This document shows positions 1-8,748 of a stretch of 60,725 nt of DNA, in pieces. The position numbers and the translations under genes were made by a program. Origin of the DNA: an uncultured Clostridia bacterium (GTDB taxonomy: Bacteria > Bacillota > Clostridia > TANB77 > CAG-508); NCBI GenBank assembly GCA_948857205.1, contig CAQPRV010000013.1:1-60725 (forward strand). Reading direction: 5' to 3'. The notes below the pieces were generated by a model. It worked only from the letters and a program-made list of their open reading frames with translations. It was not told where the DNA came from and did not search any database. Within the stretch, counting starts at the first letter, position 1. The number at the start of each line of letters is the position of its first letter.

Positions 1-99
1 GCTCCCAAGAACCAGCCCTCCGACTCCATCCTGAGCACCTGGTGCACCTTCACCAAGAGCGGCGACGTGTACACCCTGAAAGAGGCGCATTTTATATGA
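1..99 (+). CDS. Foreign GC-rich 3' coding fragment at the window edge
   Basis: Frame 1 is open from base 1 to a TGA at 97-99. Up to about base 90 nearly every codon ends in G or C, which is the signature of coding DNA from a high-GC genome, whereas everything after it is extremely AT-rich. The last two or three codons before the stop are already AT-rich, so the true gene probably continued elsewhere and the stop is accidental. The protein fragment (start APKNQPSDSILSTW) is not one I recognise. The join lies next to a copy of a dispersed repeat, which makes an assembly chimera more likely than a real transfer. Confidence 0.4.
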   Translation, partial: APKNQPSDSILSTWCTFTKSGDVYTLKEAHFI

Positions 100-111
100 T
101 TAGAATTTCTT

Positions 112-240
112 AATATTTGTAAGGCAGCCGAGAATTTGAATAAATATTTTAGATATTATTCTTCCCTTTATTTAATTATCTGCCCTAAAAATCAAGATTT
201 GTAAGGCTTAGGGAGCTTAGCTCAATATCTATTTACTGAA
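112..240. repeat. Partial copy of dispersed repeat family C
   Basis: The stretch from about 115 to 190 matches, as a reverse complement with scattered differences, the arm at about 31237-31302 (shared core GAGAATTTGAATAAATATTTT). The part around 195-225 resembles the outer arm ending CAAGATTTGTA..CTTAG near 31370-31390. Only one arm is present here; the other would lie where the GC-rich fragment begins. No coding content is seen between 100 and 250. Confidence 0.6.
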
Positions 241-250
241 CTGTAAAATT

Positions 251-2977
251 TTATCTTTCTACAAGTTCAACTTGTATAGCTTCTAATCTTAAGCATTGTC
301 CTTCTGTACCAGCGACTTCACCATCAGACACCCAAGGACTCCAACCTTTATTTTGTATATAAGTTCTATATCTAACAGAATAATTAGGATTACTCAATTT
401 AATTCTAATTCCTTCTAATCTCTTACCTTCTCCTTCTGTACCAGCAAAAGCTCCATTACTTCTCCAAGTTTGCCAACCATAATCTTGAACATGAACTTTA
501 TAGCTAACATCAGTATTAGGAATAACTGAATTATTCACACTAATTTTAATGCCTTCTAATCTAAAACTTCTATCTTGAGTTCCAATAACTTCTCCATCTT
601 TTCCCCAGCCTGACCAGCCAATATTTTGAATATGAGAAGAATAAATAATTTTTGAAATAGAGGAAGGTTTAGCTTCTCCTAAATAATCTGTTCTTACAAC
701 TCTAACTTCTATTGCCTCTATTCTTAAACACTGACCTTCTGTTCCAGCAACTTCTCCATTATATTTCCAAGCTTGCCATCCTATATTTTGAATATGAACT
801 CTATACATAACAGAATAATTTGGCAAACCTTCTAACTTTATTTTAATTCCTTCTATTCTTTTAGACTTTCCTTCTGTTCCAGCAATTTGACCATCTTGTA
901 CCCAAGACTGCCAGCCTATATCTTGAACATGAGCTTTATACTTAATATGTGCATTAGGCTTATCTGTTGGCAATATCAACCTTATTGCTTCTATTCTCTT
1001 TGATTTTCCAACTGTACCTACTGTCTCACCATCTTTTTTAAAGCTTTCCCAACCATAATCTTGTATATGACCTTTATATTGAACTGTTGCTATATTATAT
1101 CTATTATCCATATAATTAACTCTTTTGGTAATCCAGTCTTTTAAGTAATTTAACTCTGCTTCATATGTATTTCCATTTGGTGTTGTTGAAGGATTCTCAG
1201 AAGTATTTCCTAATAAATTATTCCACCTAACAAAATTCATCTTAATTGATTTTGACATATTTTTTGTATTACTATTAATTTTATTAATTATATTGTGAAA
1301 TTTAGGTCTTAATTGCTTTGTATAAGTAGCATTTACTAAATCTACAAATTGATTATATTGAAATAACTGTGTATACCATGTGTTTGTCTTATAATTTAAA
1401 ATATAATCTGCGTTTGCATCTCCACCTTTATGCGCTGACTTATAGTATCCAAATGCTGCATCAAAGTCCCAAACTGGACCAGCATGTATTAAATCTTTAT
1501 CACCATCTTTATAAAAAAAGGTACTTGAATAAAAGCCATCTGGATCCTCTGTTAATTCCATAACCAAATACAATTTTGCAAAAGACTCTACATCTATTAC
1601 TTTTTTTATTTGTTCCCAAGATGCTTTGGTACTAAGTAAGGTTTCAAATTTGTTAATTGAACTTTCAAAACTCTCTAAGGCTACCTTTTGTGCTTCGTCT
1701 CCTAAATCCTTGTCATCTGCATATGAGCTTTTTAGAGCAAAAGTAGCTTGCGATTTTTGTGTTGTAAAATAAAAATCCTCTTGTTTTCCATATTCATTAT
1801 CGATTTCTACTAATACACCCTTTTCATCTTTTAAATCTACTCTACTTGAACCACTTTCAACTTTGTCACATAATAAATAATTTCCTATAAATTCTCCATT
1901 TACATATAAATCTACAAAAGTAGAATTTGGAATATTAGTTAAACTTGCTTCTATACCTAAATCATATGCAATTTTATTTCTTAACAAAGTTCTATCTGCT
2001 TGATTTGCTATCAAAACCCATTTTTTAGACTTGCCATTTCCAATTCCTAGCAAATTTTGCTTTTTATTTAACTTTATTTGATATCCTCTTTTGTCCATCT
2101 TCCATGTGCTATTTCCTCTTCCTTTAAATTCAATAGTATCATCTAAAATATTATAACTATCATCCTTAGCTCCAACTATTTGCATCGTTGCTGGATATTT
2201 TACATCTTTAGTTCCTGCATGCACAGTTTTAAGTGATACATCATTTTTTAAATTGATACATAAACTAGGTAAGTCTGATTGCATTACTTTAATTGTATAA
2301 TTTTTATTATCACTAGTTGTTATTTTTAAGGTATCATTTAATGAAAAGTCATTTGTTATTTTTTTGTTATTTATATCAATTGTTCCTGAAGATATTTGTT
2401 TTATATCTGTTCCATATTGATACATAATTTCTAAGGCTTTTATATCAACTATTTTAGGTAAAAATAAATAATAAATTCCTTTTGATAAATATGTTTCTAT
2501 CTTATATCCATTTACATTAATATAAGCAGAAAAAGATATATCTTGTGATAAAGGAGTTTTTATTTCGTCTTCAATTTTTATTCCTTGTAATTGTTGGTTT
2601 TTATCTTCTTTTTCACTATTAAATGATTTTTTTTCTATATCTTCCTCTGCTTCTTCTTTACTATTTATTTGATTATTTTCTGTTTTATTAATTTCACCAT
2701 CATTATTTATTTGACTGTTTTCTATATTATTAATTGTTTCCTTCTCTATTTTATCGTTTTGTTTCATATTGTCTATTTTTTCATCTTGATTTGTTATATT
2801 ATCAACAGTATTTTCTTTTAAACTGTTGTCTACACTTTCTTGTTTTTCCAAGGAGTGGACTTCAGCCACTCCTTGATTATTATTTATATTATTAGAAATC
2901 GAAAATACTGTTGGAGTTGCTATCTTTAACAATAGAATAAATATAATTCCAATTGCTAAAATCTTTCTTTCCTTCAT
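251..2977 (-). CDS. Secreted CotH-like protein with six ChW repeats
   Basis: 908 residues. A hydrophobic signal peptide covers roughly residues 1-27, followed by an Asn/Glu/Lys/Ile-rich low-complexity linker to about 145. A CotH-type kinase-like domain occupies about 245-625 (RGNSTWKMDKRGYQIKL, LLRNKIAYDLG, and a WDFDAAFG-type acidic motif). CotH of Bacillus is an atypical protein kinase of the spore coat. Six clostridial hydrophobic-W repeats follow from about 630 to 905, each with an HxQxxGW core and a GTEG..RIEAI end. ChW repeats are thought to anchor proteins to the clostridial surface. A GAAAGGAAG ribosome site precedes the ATG. It lies 16 bp downstream of the GH25-ChW gene and is probably co-transcribed with it. 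The substrate is unknown. Confidence 0.85.
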   Translation of the reverse strand: MKERKILAIGIIFILLLKIATPTVFSISNNINNNQGVAEVHSLEKQESVDNSLKENTVDNITNQDEKIDNMKQNDKIEKETINNIENSQINNDGEINKTENNQINSKEEAEEDIEKKSFNSEKEDKNQQLQGIKIEDEIKTPLSQDISFSAYINVNGYKIETYLSKGIYYLFLPKIVDIKALEIMYQYGTDIKQISSGTIDINNKKITNDFSLNDTLKITTSDNKNYTIKVMQSDLPSLCINLKNDVSLKTVHAGTKDVKYPATMQIVGAKDDSYNILDDTIEFKGRGNSTWKMDKRGYQIKLNKKQNLLGIGNGKSKKWVLIANQADRTLLRNKIAYDLGIEASLTNIPNSTFVDLYVNGEFIGNYLLCDKVESGSSRVDLKDEKGVLVEIDNEYGKQEDFYFTTQKSQATFALKSSYADDKDLGDEAQKVALESFESSINKFETLLSTKASWEQIKKVIDVESFAKLYLVMELTEDPDGFYSSTFFYKDGDKDLIHAGPVWDFDAAFGYYKSAHKGGDANADYILNYKTNTWYTQLFQYNQFVDLVNATYTKQLRPKFHNIINKINSNTKNMSKSIKMNFVRWNNLLGNTSENPSTTPNGNTYEAELNYLKDWITKRVNYMDNRYNIATVQYKGHIQDYGWESFKKDGETVGTVGKSKRIEAIRLILPTDKPNAHIKYKAHVQDIGWQSWVQDGQIAGTEGKSKRIEGIKIKLEGLPNYSVMYRVHIQNIGWQAWKYNGEVAGTEGQCLRIEAIEVRVVRTDYLGEAKPSSISKIIYSSHIQNIGWSGWGKDGEVIGTQDRSFRLEGIKISVNNSVIPNTDVSYKVHVQDYGWQTWRSNGAFAGTEGEGKRLEGIRIKLSNPNYSVRYRTYIQNKGWSPWVSDGEVAGTEGQCLRLEAIQVELVER

Positions 2978-2993
2978 AAAAATTTCTTCCTTT

Positions 2994-5390
2994 CTAATAT
3001 CTTCTATATCCTACATTCATATCTACTCTTCCATTAATTCCAGATACAGTTCCAGAACTTGTATATTGCCACATATCATAATTATATTTAAAATTTGTTG
3101 GCTTTGATGTACTTCCTGTATAATGTGCTAACCAAATTTGATATTGTGAAATTCGTGAAAATTCTAAGTTATTATAATACCATTCTCTACTAGCATACAC
3201 CATTGGTATATATCCTTTTAAAGAAACTTGATTACAAAAACCTACTATTGCATTTGTTCTAGTCTTTTTGTCTAATAAATCAGCTCTACCAGGTTCTGAA
3301 CCATTACCCCTTGCTCCTGAATCTTCTGTATCAATTATAATTGGATAATCAATTGAAATATTATTGGCTTTTAAAGTATTAATTGACCAATTTGCTTCTT
3401 CTTGTCCTTCTGCAAGATTAATTGCTTGTGAAAAGAAGTATACACCTACTTTAATTCCAGCAGCTTTAGCTCCTTTTATATTATCAAGAAATTTTGCATC
3501 TTGAACAATCTTTCCTGTTCTATAACCACGGTAACCTATTCTAACTATTGCAAAGTCAACACCTGATGCTTTAACTTTTTTCCAGTTAATATCTTTGTTC
3601 CATTCACTAACATCTATTCCCTTATATTGTCTTTTATATTTTGGAACTATTCTTATTTTTATTCCTTCAATTCTCTTACATTTTCCAACAGTTCCAGCAG
3701 TTTCTCCATCTATATACCATTGACTCCAACCATAATCTTGGATATGTACTTTATATTCTACTGTATAACTATCTAAACCTTGTAATTTAATTTGAAGTGC
3801 TTCAATTCTTTTACATTTACCTTGTGTTCCAGCTAATTGCCCATCAGCTGACCATCCTTGCCAACCAACATCTTGTACATGTGTTCTATATAATATTTTT
3901 GCAGTTTTTGGCACATCTTCTAATTGTATTTTTAAAGCTTCTACTCTTTTAGATAAACCTGATGTTCCAGACAAAAGCCCCTCTGGTACAGTTTGTTGCC
4001 AACCAATATCTTGTACATGTGATTGATATATTACTTCTGGTTCAACTTTTTCTTCACCTATTGGAACAATTCTAATTTGAATACCTTCTATTCCTTTACA
4101 TTGACCTGTTGTTCCAGCAGTTTCTCCATTCTTTTTCCATTTTTGCCATCCATAGCCTTGTACATAAGCTCTGTATTCTACACTATATCCTGATAAATTT
4201 TCTACTTTTATTCTAATAGCTTCTATTTTTTTTGATCTACCTTCAGTACCTGCAAGTTGTCCATTAGCTCTCCAAACTTGCCAACCTATACTTTCTACAT
4301 GTGCTTGATAAGTAATTTTACTATTTGCATTTGCTTCATTTAGGCTTATTTTTATACCTTCAATACTTCTAGATTGTCCAGTTGTTCCTGATAAATTCCA
4401 TTCGTTAACTATATCTTGCCAACCTATACCTTGTACATGTGATTGATATAATAATTCTGGTTCTTTTAATACATCTGCTGATTTAGTTATTTTTACTTGA
4501 ATTCCTTCAATTCTATAATTTTCTCCTGTTGTTCCAGCTATTTCACCATTCTTTTTCCATTTTTGCCATCCTCTTCCTTGTATGTAGGCTCTATATTCTA
4601 CACTATATCCTGATAAATTAACTAAACGAATTCTAATAGCTTCAATTCTTTTTGATTGTCCTTCTGTCCCTGACAAAGCTCCATTTGCTTTCCATGATTG
4701 CCAACCAACATTTTGAACATGTGATTGATACTCAATTTTTGCATTTGCAGGTGCATTAACTAAACTAATATTTAAAGCTTCTATTCTATTTCCACTATTA
4801 GTTTGTCCTGAAGTAGCTCCATTTTCTACATAATTTTTCCATCCAATATTTTGTACATGAGTTCTATATCTTACACCTATAGTAGTTGTTTCTTTTAAAC
4901 TAGTTGTTGCTGGCTCATTTTCTTTATTTTCTAATTCTAAACTGCTTTTTGTTGAATCCTTTGTTGTACTTGTAGTATTAATTTTATTTTGTGAATTTGT
5001 ATTTGTTGTATTAGTCTTATTTGTAGCTTTATCTGTAGTATTGTTGTTGTTCTTATCTGTGTTTATTTGGTTTGATACTGTGTTATTTTTATTAGATATT
5101 GTATTGTCTTTTGTATTATTTACAGTATTAGATAAAGTATTTGTATTGCTAGTATTATTGGTCTTATTGCTGTTTGTATCATTTTTTATATTATTAATTA
5201 TGTTATTATCTGTTTTATCTTTTGTAGCCTTTTGTATATCTGTATTTTCAACAGAATTTGTAGTTGTTTCATTTTTTGTATTGTCTTCAGTAGTTATACT
5301 ACTTGCATTACTACTAAAAATAATAACCGAAAATATATTAAATAATAATATCATTAGTATAATACTTGATATGAATTTGCTTCTTTTCAT
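2994..5390 (-). CDS. Secreted GH25 lysozyme-like protein with nine ChW repeats
   Basis: 798 residues from the ATG at 5390, which has AGGAGAG at good spacing; the in-frame ATG six codons upstream lacks this. A signal peptide covers about 1-32 and a Thr/Asn/Lys-rich linker runs to about 165. Nine ChW repeats at about 172-583 are arranged as three rather similar triads, suggesting duplication by threes. The C-terminal GH25 muramidase domain spans about 590-798, with GIDVSEWN, FAIVRIGYRG, the acidic YPIIIDTEDSG segment and a final VDMNVGY. GH25 enzymes cut the MurNAc-GlcNAc bond of peptidoglycan, so this is a cell-wall hydrolase retained at the surface. It has its own sigma-A-like promoter just upstream. 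Confidence 0.9.
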   Translation of the reverse strand: MKRSKFISSIILMILLFNIFSVIIFSSNASSITTEDNTKNETTTNSVENTDIQKATKDKTDNNIINNIKNDTNSNKTNNTSNTNTLSNTVNNTKDNTISNKNNTVSNQINTDKNNNNTTDKATNKTNTTNTNSQNKINTTSTTKDSTKSSLELENKENEPATTSLKETTTIGVRYRTHVQNIGWKNYVENGATSGQTNSGNRIEALNISLVNAPANAKIEYQSHVQNVGWQSWKANGALSGTEGQSKRIEAIRIRLVNLSGYSVEYRAYIQGRGWQKWKKNGEIAGTTGENYRIEGIQVKITKSADVLKEPELLYQSHVQGIGWQDIVNEWNLSGTTGQSRSIEGIKISLNEANANSKITYQAHVESIGWQVWRANGQLAGTEGRSKKIEAIRIKVENLSGYSVEYRAYVQGYGWQKWKKNGETAGTTGQCKGIEGIQIRIVPIGEEKVEPEVIYQSHVQDIGWQQTVPEGLLSGTSGLSKRVEALKIQLEDVPKTAKILYRTHVQDVGWQGWSADGQLAGTQGKCKRIEALQIKLQGLDSYTVEYKVHIQDYGWSQWYIDGETAGTVGKCKRIEGIKIRIVPKYKRQYKGIDVSEWNKDINWKKVKASGVDFAIVRIGYRGYRTGKIVQDAKFLDNIKGAKAAGIKVGVYFFSQAINLAEGQEEANWSINTLKANNISIDYPIIIDTEDSGARGNGSEPGRADLLDKKTRTNAIVGFCNQVSLKGYIPMVYASREWYYNNLEFSRISQYQIWLAHYTGSTSKPTNFKYNYDMWQYTSSGTVSGINGRVDMNVGYRRY

Positions 5391-5429
5391 TACTATCTCT
5401 CCTATCATAATTTTCTTAATTCACCTTTT

Positions 5430-5458
5430 ATTTTATCTTCTTCTACATTTTCTGTCAA
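5430..5458 (-). promoter_or_regulatory. Sigma-A-type promoter for the ChW gene pair
   Basis: On the minus strand a perfect TTGACA (5458-5453) is separated by 17 bases from TAAAAT (5435-5430). It lies about 40 bases before the start codon of the GH25-ChW gene and just after a palindromic repeat that could terminate transcription from upstream. Confidence 0.65.
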
Positions 5459-5486
5459 TATATTTTCGTTAACTAATTATTGGAAA

Positions 5487-5581
5487 TGCCATTGGGGACG
5501 GAGAATTTTGGCAATAATTTTTTTATTTATAATATCAAAAATAAAAATAATTATTGCCAAAATTCTCCGTCCCCAATGGCA
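5487..5581. repeat. Palindromic repeat family A, complete copy
   Basis: Two 33-base arms form a perfect inverted repeat, at 5487-5519 and 5549-5581, starting TGCCATTGGGGACGGAG, around an AT-rich loop of about 29 bases. Related arms occur at 8769-8840, 17203-17240, 18264-18299 and, degenerate, at 51901-52035. The GGGGACGG core resembles REP/MITE-like palindromes that I recall as common in Firmicutes; this is recollection, not a search. No transposase lies in the window. The RNA hairpin could end transcription between the gtrB-like gene and the ChW genes. Confidence 0.85.
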
Positions 5582-5588
5582 CAAAGTC

Positions 5589-6533
5589 TTATTTCTCAAT
5601 ATTAATTTTTTTATCTATAACATATTGTGGTCTGCCTTTTGACTCATCATAAATTCTGCCAATATATTCTGAGATAACCCATAAAGATAACAATTGTACA
5701 CCAGCAAAAAAAGTAACTGCAACCATAATAGATGTCCATCCAGCAGATAAATTATTTAACTTAAATGCAAAAGAAACAAGTGCATATATCAAAATTGCAA
5801 TAGAAATTATTATAGAAATAATTCCTAAAGCCCCAACCAATTTTATTGGCTTATTTGAAAAACTGATAATTCCATCAGATGCCAATTTAAGCATTTTCTT
5901 TAACGGATATTTTGTCTCTCCTGCAAATCTTTCTTGTCTTTCATATTCATAAGCATATTGCTTATAACCTACCCAACTGAATAAGCCTCTTAAAAATTTA
6001 TTATGTTCTGGTAAACTATTTATTGTTTCAACTACTTTTCTATCAACTAATCTAAAATCTCCTGTATCTTTTGGAATTTCTACATCTGACAAGGCATTTA
6101 AGGTATTATAAAACATTTTAGCTGTTAATAATTTAAAAGCAGATTCACCTTTTCTAGTTTTTCTTTTTCCATATATTACTTCGTTTCCTTCTTCCCACTT
6201 TTGTAACATATCTGGTATTAATTCTGGTGGATCTTGAAGGTCTGCATCAATAATTACAATTGCATCTCCAGTTACTTCTTTTAGACCTGCTGTTACTGCT
6301 GCCTGATGACCAAAATTTCTAGAGAAAGATATTATTTTTACGTCTTTATCCTTTTCAGCTATTTCTTGTAAAATTTCAATAGTTTTGTCTTTACTTCCAT
6401 CATTAATAAATATAATTTCATGTTTATAGTTTTCTAAGCTATTTAAAACTTCTTTTACTCTTTTATAACATTCTTTTGCAACTTTTTCTTCATAGTACAT
6501 TGGTATTACAAGTGATACTTTATTTTTTTCCAT
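5589..6533 (-). CDS. GtrB/DPM1-like polyprenyl-phosphate glycosyltransferase
   Basis: 314 residues. The N-terminal GT2 domain carries the FINDGSKDKT motif and the metal-binding DADLQDPPE motif. Two C-terminal membrane helices at about 228-258 and 266-292 are typical of GtrB/CsbB/YkcC enzymes. These transfer a hexose from a nucleotide sugar to undecaprenyl phosphate on the cytoplasmic face. The product is then flipped (GtrA) and used by a polytopic transferase on the outside. A GtrA-like gene and DUF2142/GT-C-like proteins follow upstream, which fits a three-component glycan-decoration system. The donor sugar cannot be told from sequence. No strong ribosome site sits directly before this ATG. 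Confidence 0.85.
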   Translation of the reverse strand: MEKNKVSLVIPMYYEEKVAKECYKRVKEVLNSLENYKHEIIFINDGSKDKTIEILQEIAEKDKDVKIISFSRNFGHQAAVTAGLKEVTGDAIVIIDADLQDPPELIPDMLQKWEEGNEVIYGKRKTRKGESAFKLLTAKMFYNTLNALSDVEIPKDTGDFRLVDRKVVETINSLPEHNKFLRGLFSWVGYKQYAYEYERQERFAGETKYPLKKMLKLASDGIISFSNKPIKLVGALGIISIIISIAILIYALVSFAFKLNNLSAGWTSIMVAVTFFAGVQLLSLWVISEYIGRIYDESKGRPQYVIDKKINIEK

Positions 6534-6739
6534 TTTCTTTTCTACAATAAAATTATATTGTTGCTCCTTCCTTTTATTTTTTTAATTCACTTCATTTTGT
6601 AACATGTTTTTTCTAGTTTTTTTATATTTTATTCTATTTTTCAAAATAACTATATCTAGTATAATACCAATTAGGAATTTTTTCAATATATTTAAGGCAA
6701 TATATTTGTGCATATAAGTATTAAAACAAACAAAAATAT

Positions 6740-7159
6740 TTACTTTTTCTTCCTAAATATAACTAATTTACTCAATACATAATTCAAAACAATAACCATT
6801 ATTTGAGTCACAATTTTAGCAATAACATCATTAATATTAAAAACTTTAACCATCAAGGCAAAAGTTCCTACATCACAACAAATTCCAGAAAAAACTCTTG
6901 ATAAGAAAAAAGTAGTCATCTCAATTGCAATCTCTTTAAAACCAGACTTTTCACTTTCAAATACAAATATTTTATTAGTTATATATGCAAATAGCACAGA
7001 TACAAACCAAGCAATACCATTACTTATAACTTCATCAACACTAAATAACTTTGTAGAAATAAAATAGCAAATAAAATTAACTAAAGTAGTTAAACCACCA
7101 AATATAACATAATTTACAAGCTCTTTATTTTTAGAATATAACTCTTTAATTTTCTCCAT
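6740..7159 (-). CDS. GtrA-family membrane protein (lipid-linked sugar flippase type)
   Basis: 139 residues with four predicted membrane helices and the family signature YVIFGGLTTLVNF near the N-terminus and NYVLSKLVIFRKK at the C-terminus. GtrA-family proteins are believed to flip undecaprenyl-phosphate sugars made by GtrB-type enzymes. The GtrB-like gene is directly downstream, 206 bp away, so the two probably act together. The ribosome site AAGGGA is about ten bases from the ATG. Confidence 0.85.
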   Translation of the reverse strand: MEKIKELYSKNKELVNYVIFGGLTTLVNFICYFISTKLFSVDEVISNGIAWFVSVLFAYITNKIFVFESEKSGFKEIAIEMTTFFLSRVFSGICCDVGTFALMVKVFNINDVIAKIVTQIMVIVLNYVLSKLVIFRKKK

Positions 7160-7401
7160 TGTTTTACAATTCCCTTCTCAAAAAAGTTAGGGTAAACTAA
7201 TTCTCTTACATTCTTTACTAATATAGTATTTTTATAAAAAATTAGATATAAAATTTTTCTGTTTCAAATAAATTTTGACAACATTTCTAGTAAAAAATGT
7301 ATTCAATTTAATCAATTCACAAATATTGTAAGAAAATTATTTTACCCTACAAAAAAGTTCTTAATTAATATTAGCTATTTAAATCCTTAATATATATCTT
7401 T

Positions 7402-8748
7402 TTATGAAATCAATTTACAAGCTCCAAACAAAACATACATTATAACTAAAATACTAATCATAATAAATACAAATATCTTTATAACTTTATTCTTCTTTTG
7501 ATTATACATTAAAGCACATAATAAAGGTATTATTGGAAATAAATATCTACCCTGTGGTTGAAAATCATAAGTATAACACCTATATATATTTAATCCTAAA
7601 GTTAAAATTCCAGCTAAAAACACTAAAATTAAGGGTATAACTCTACCTCTATAAAAATCATCTCCTCTCTTTCGTTTTCGAACATTATTAACAATTAAAT
7701 ATAAACTTAAAATTAAATAACCTCCAAGTATTAAGTAATAAAAAATATGTGTTGCATATTTATTCATATAACCATAAACACCAATAAAAGAAAAAGCAGT
7801 CTTTTGGTAAAACTCTTTATTTTTTATAACATTTCCAATTGGCTTTCCTCTTTCACTCCACCTAAAATTGCCATTTGCAGTTCCATTTGTCCTTCCAGCT
7901 GGATATGGAGCAATAAACTCTTCATCAGCTCTTAACACTCTAACTTGTTCCATATTTTTTATTCTATCTAAACGATTTATTCCATAATCAATTCCTAATC
8001 TAATACCTAAAGCTAAAAATCCTATTAATAAAACTATACCTATTTTAATAAGCTTTTCCTTTTTAAAAACTGTTTTATTATTAATAATCAAATATAAAAT
8101 TGCACTTATACCAGTAGCAATTAAATAATTAACTTTTGCTATTAATAGGAAATAAAATAATAGTCCCAATAATATTGCTTTTCCTACTATAGACATTTTC
8201 TTCGGTTCTTTAGAAATATCCATATTTAAATAGTTATTAAACCCACTATCCTTATAAAATAATTGATATATAAAAATTAAATTCAAAAAAACTGCCCATG
8301 CATCATTATTTATATATGAAAATATGTACCAAACTTGTGAAGTTAGCAAAAAAGGTATAAATAAATAACTTTCTTTTTTATATAATTTATAGCAATAAAC
8401 TAAAATTATTGCTAATAAAATTAAGTTAAAAGATCTTGCTATTAATACTTTAACAATATCATTATTAATAATATTATTAAATAAACTTGTAAATTTACCA
8501 ACCAAAAAATAATAACTATCTAATTCTGTCAATCTGCTTTCTCCATGCACAGAAAAAGAAGCCTTAATCTCGTCATCTGTAAATTTTGGTGGCATAATAT
8601 GTTTTTGATAATATTTAACTGCTTCATAATGTACTTTTTCGTCAGGATGCGAATCTAGTTTTGTCTTACAACTAATTAATACACTTATAATAAATATAGC
8701 CATTAATAAAAATATAAAAATCATTTTAGATAACTTTTTCTTTATCAT
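7402..8748 (-). CDS. DUF2142-type polytopic membrane protein
   Basis: 448 residues with about ten membrane helices. The first extracytoplasmic loop carries SHPDEKVHYEAVKYY and SVHGESRLTELDSYYF, and the late loop carries YDFQPQGRYLFPIIP. Both are features of DUF2142 proteins, which resemble GT-C glycosyltransferases and are found in surface-glycan clusters. The conserved Asp/Glu/His loop would be the catalytic site if it is a GT-C enzyme; that is inference. It overlaps the flippase gene by four bases, indicating translational coupling. A paralogue at 12756-14070 needs a frameshift to be read in full, and this intact copy is the best template for checking it. Confidence 0.75.
   Translation of the reverse strand: MIKKKLSKMIFIFLLMAIFIISVLISCKTKLDSHPDEKVHYEAVKYYQKHIMPPKFTDDEIKASFSVHGESRLTELDSYYFLVGKFTSLFNNIINNDIVKVLIARSFNLILLAIILVYCYKLYKKESYLFIPFLLTSQVWYIFSYINNDAWAVFLNLIFIYQLFYKDSGFNNYLNMDISKEPKKMSIVGKAILLGLLFYFLLIAKVNYLIATGISAILYLIINNKTVFKKEKLIKIGIVLLIGFLALGIRLGIDYGINRLDRIKNMEQVRVLRADEEFIAPYPAGRTNGTANGNFRWSERGKPIGNVIKNKEFYQKTAFSFIGVYGYMNKYATHIFYYLILGGYLILSLYLIVNNVRKRKRGDDFYRGRVIPLILVFLAGILTLGLNIYRCYTYDFQPQGRYLFPIIPLLCALMYNQKKNKVIKIFVFIMISILVIMYVLFGACKLIS

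Noticed and set aside
2994..5390. CRISPR-like periodic repeats
   Set aside because: The periodicity is protein-level (ChW modules), with variable DNA and no fixed spacers. No CRISPR array is present in the window.
5041..5472. Plus-strand hydrophobic frame of 143 codons
   Set aside because: It is the antisense shadow of the Asn/Thr-rich linker of the GH25-ChW gene.
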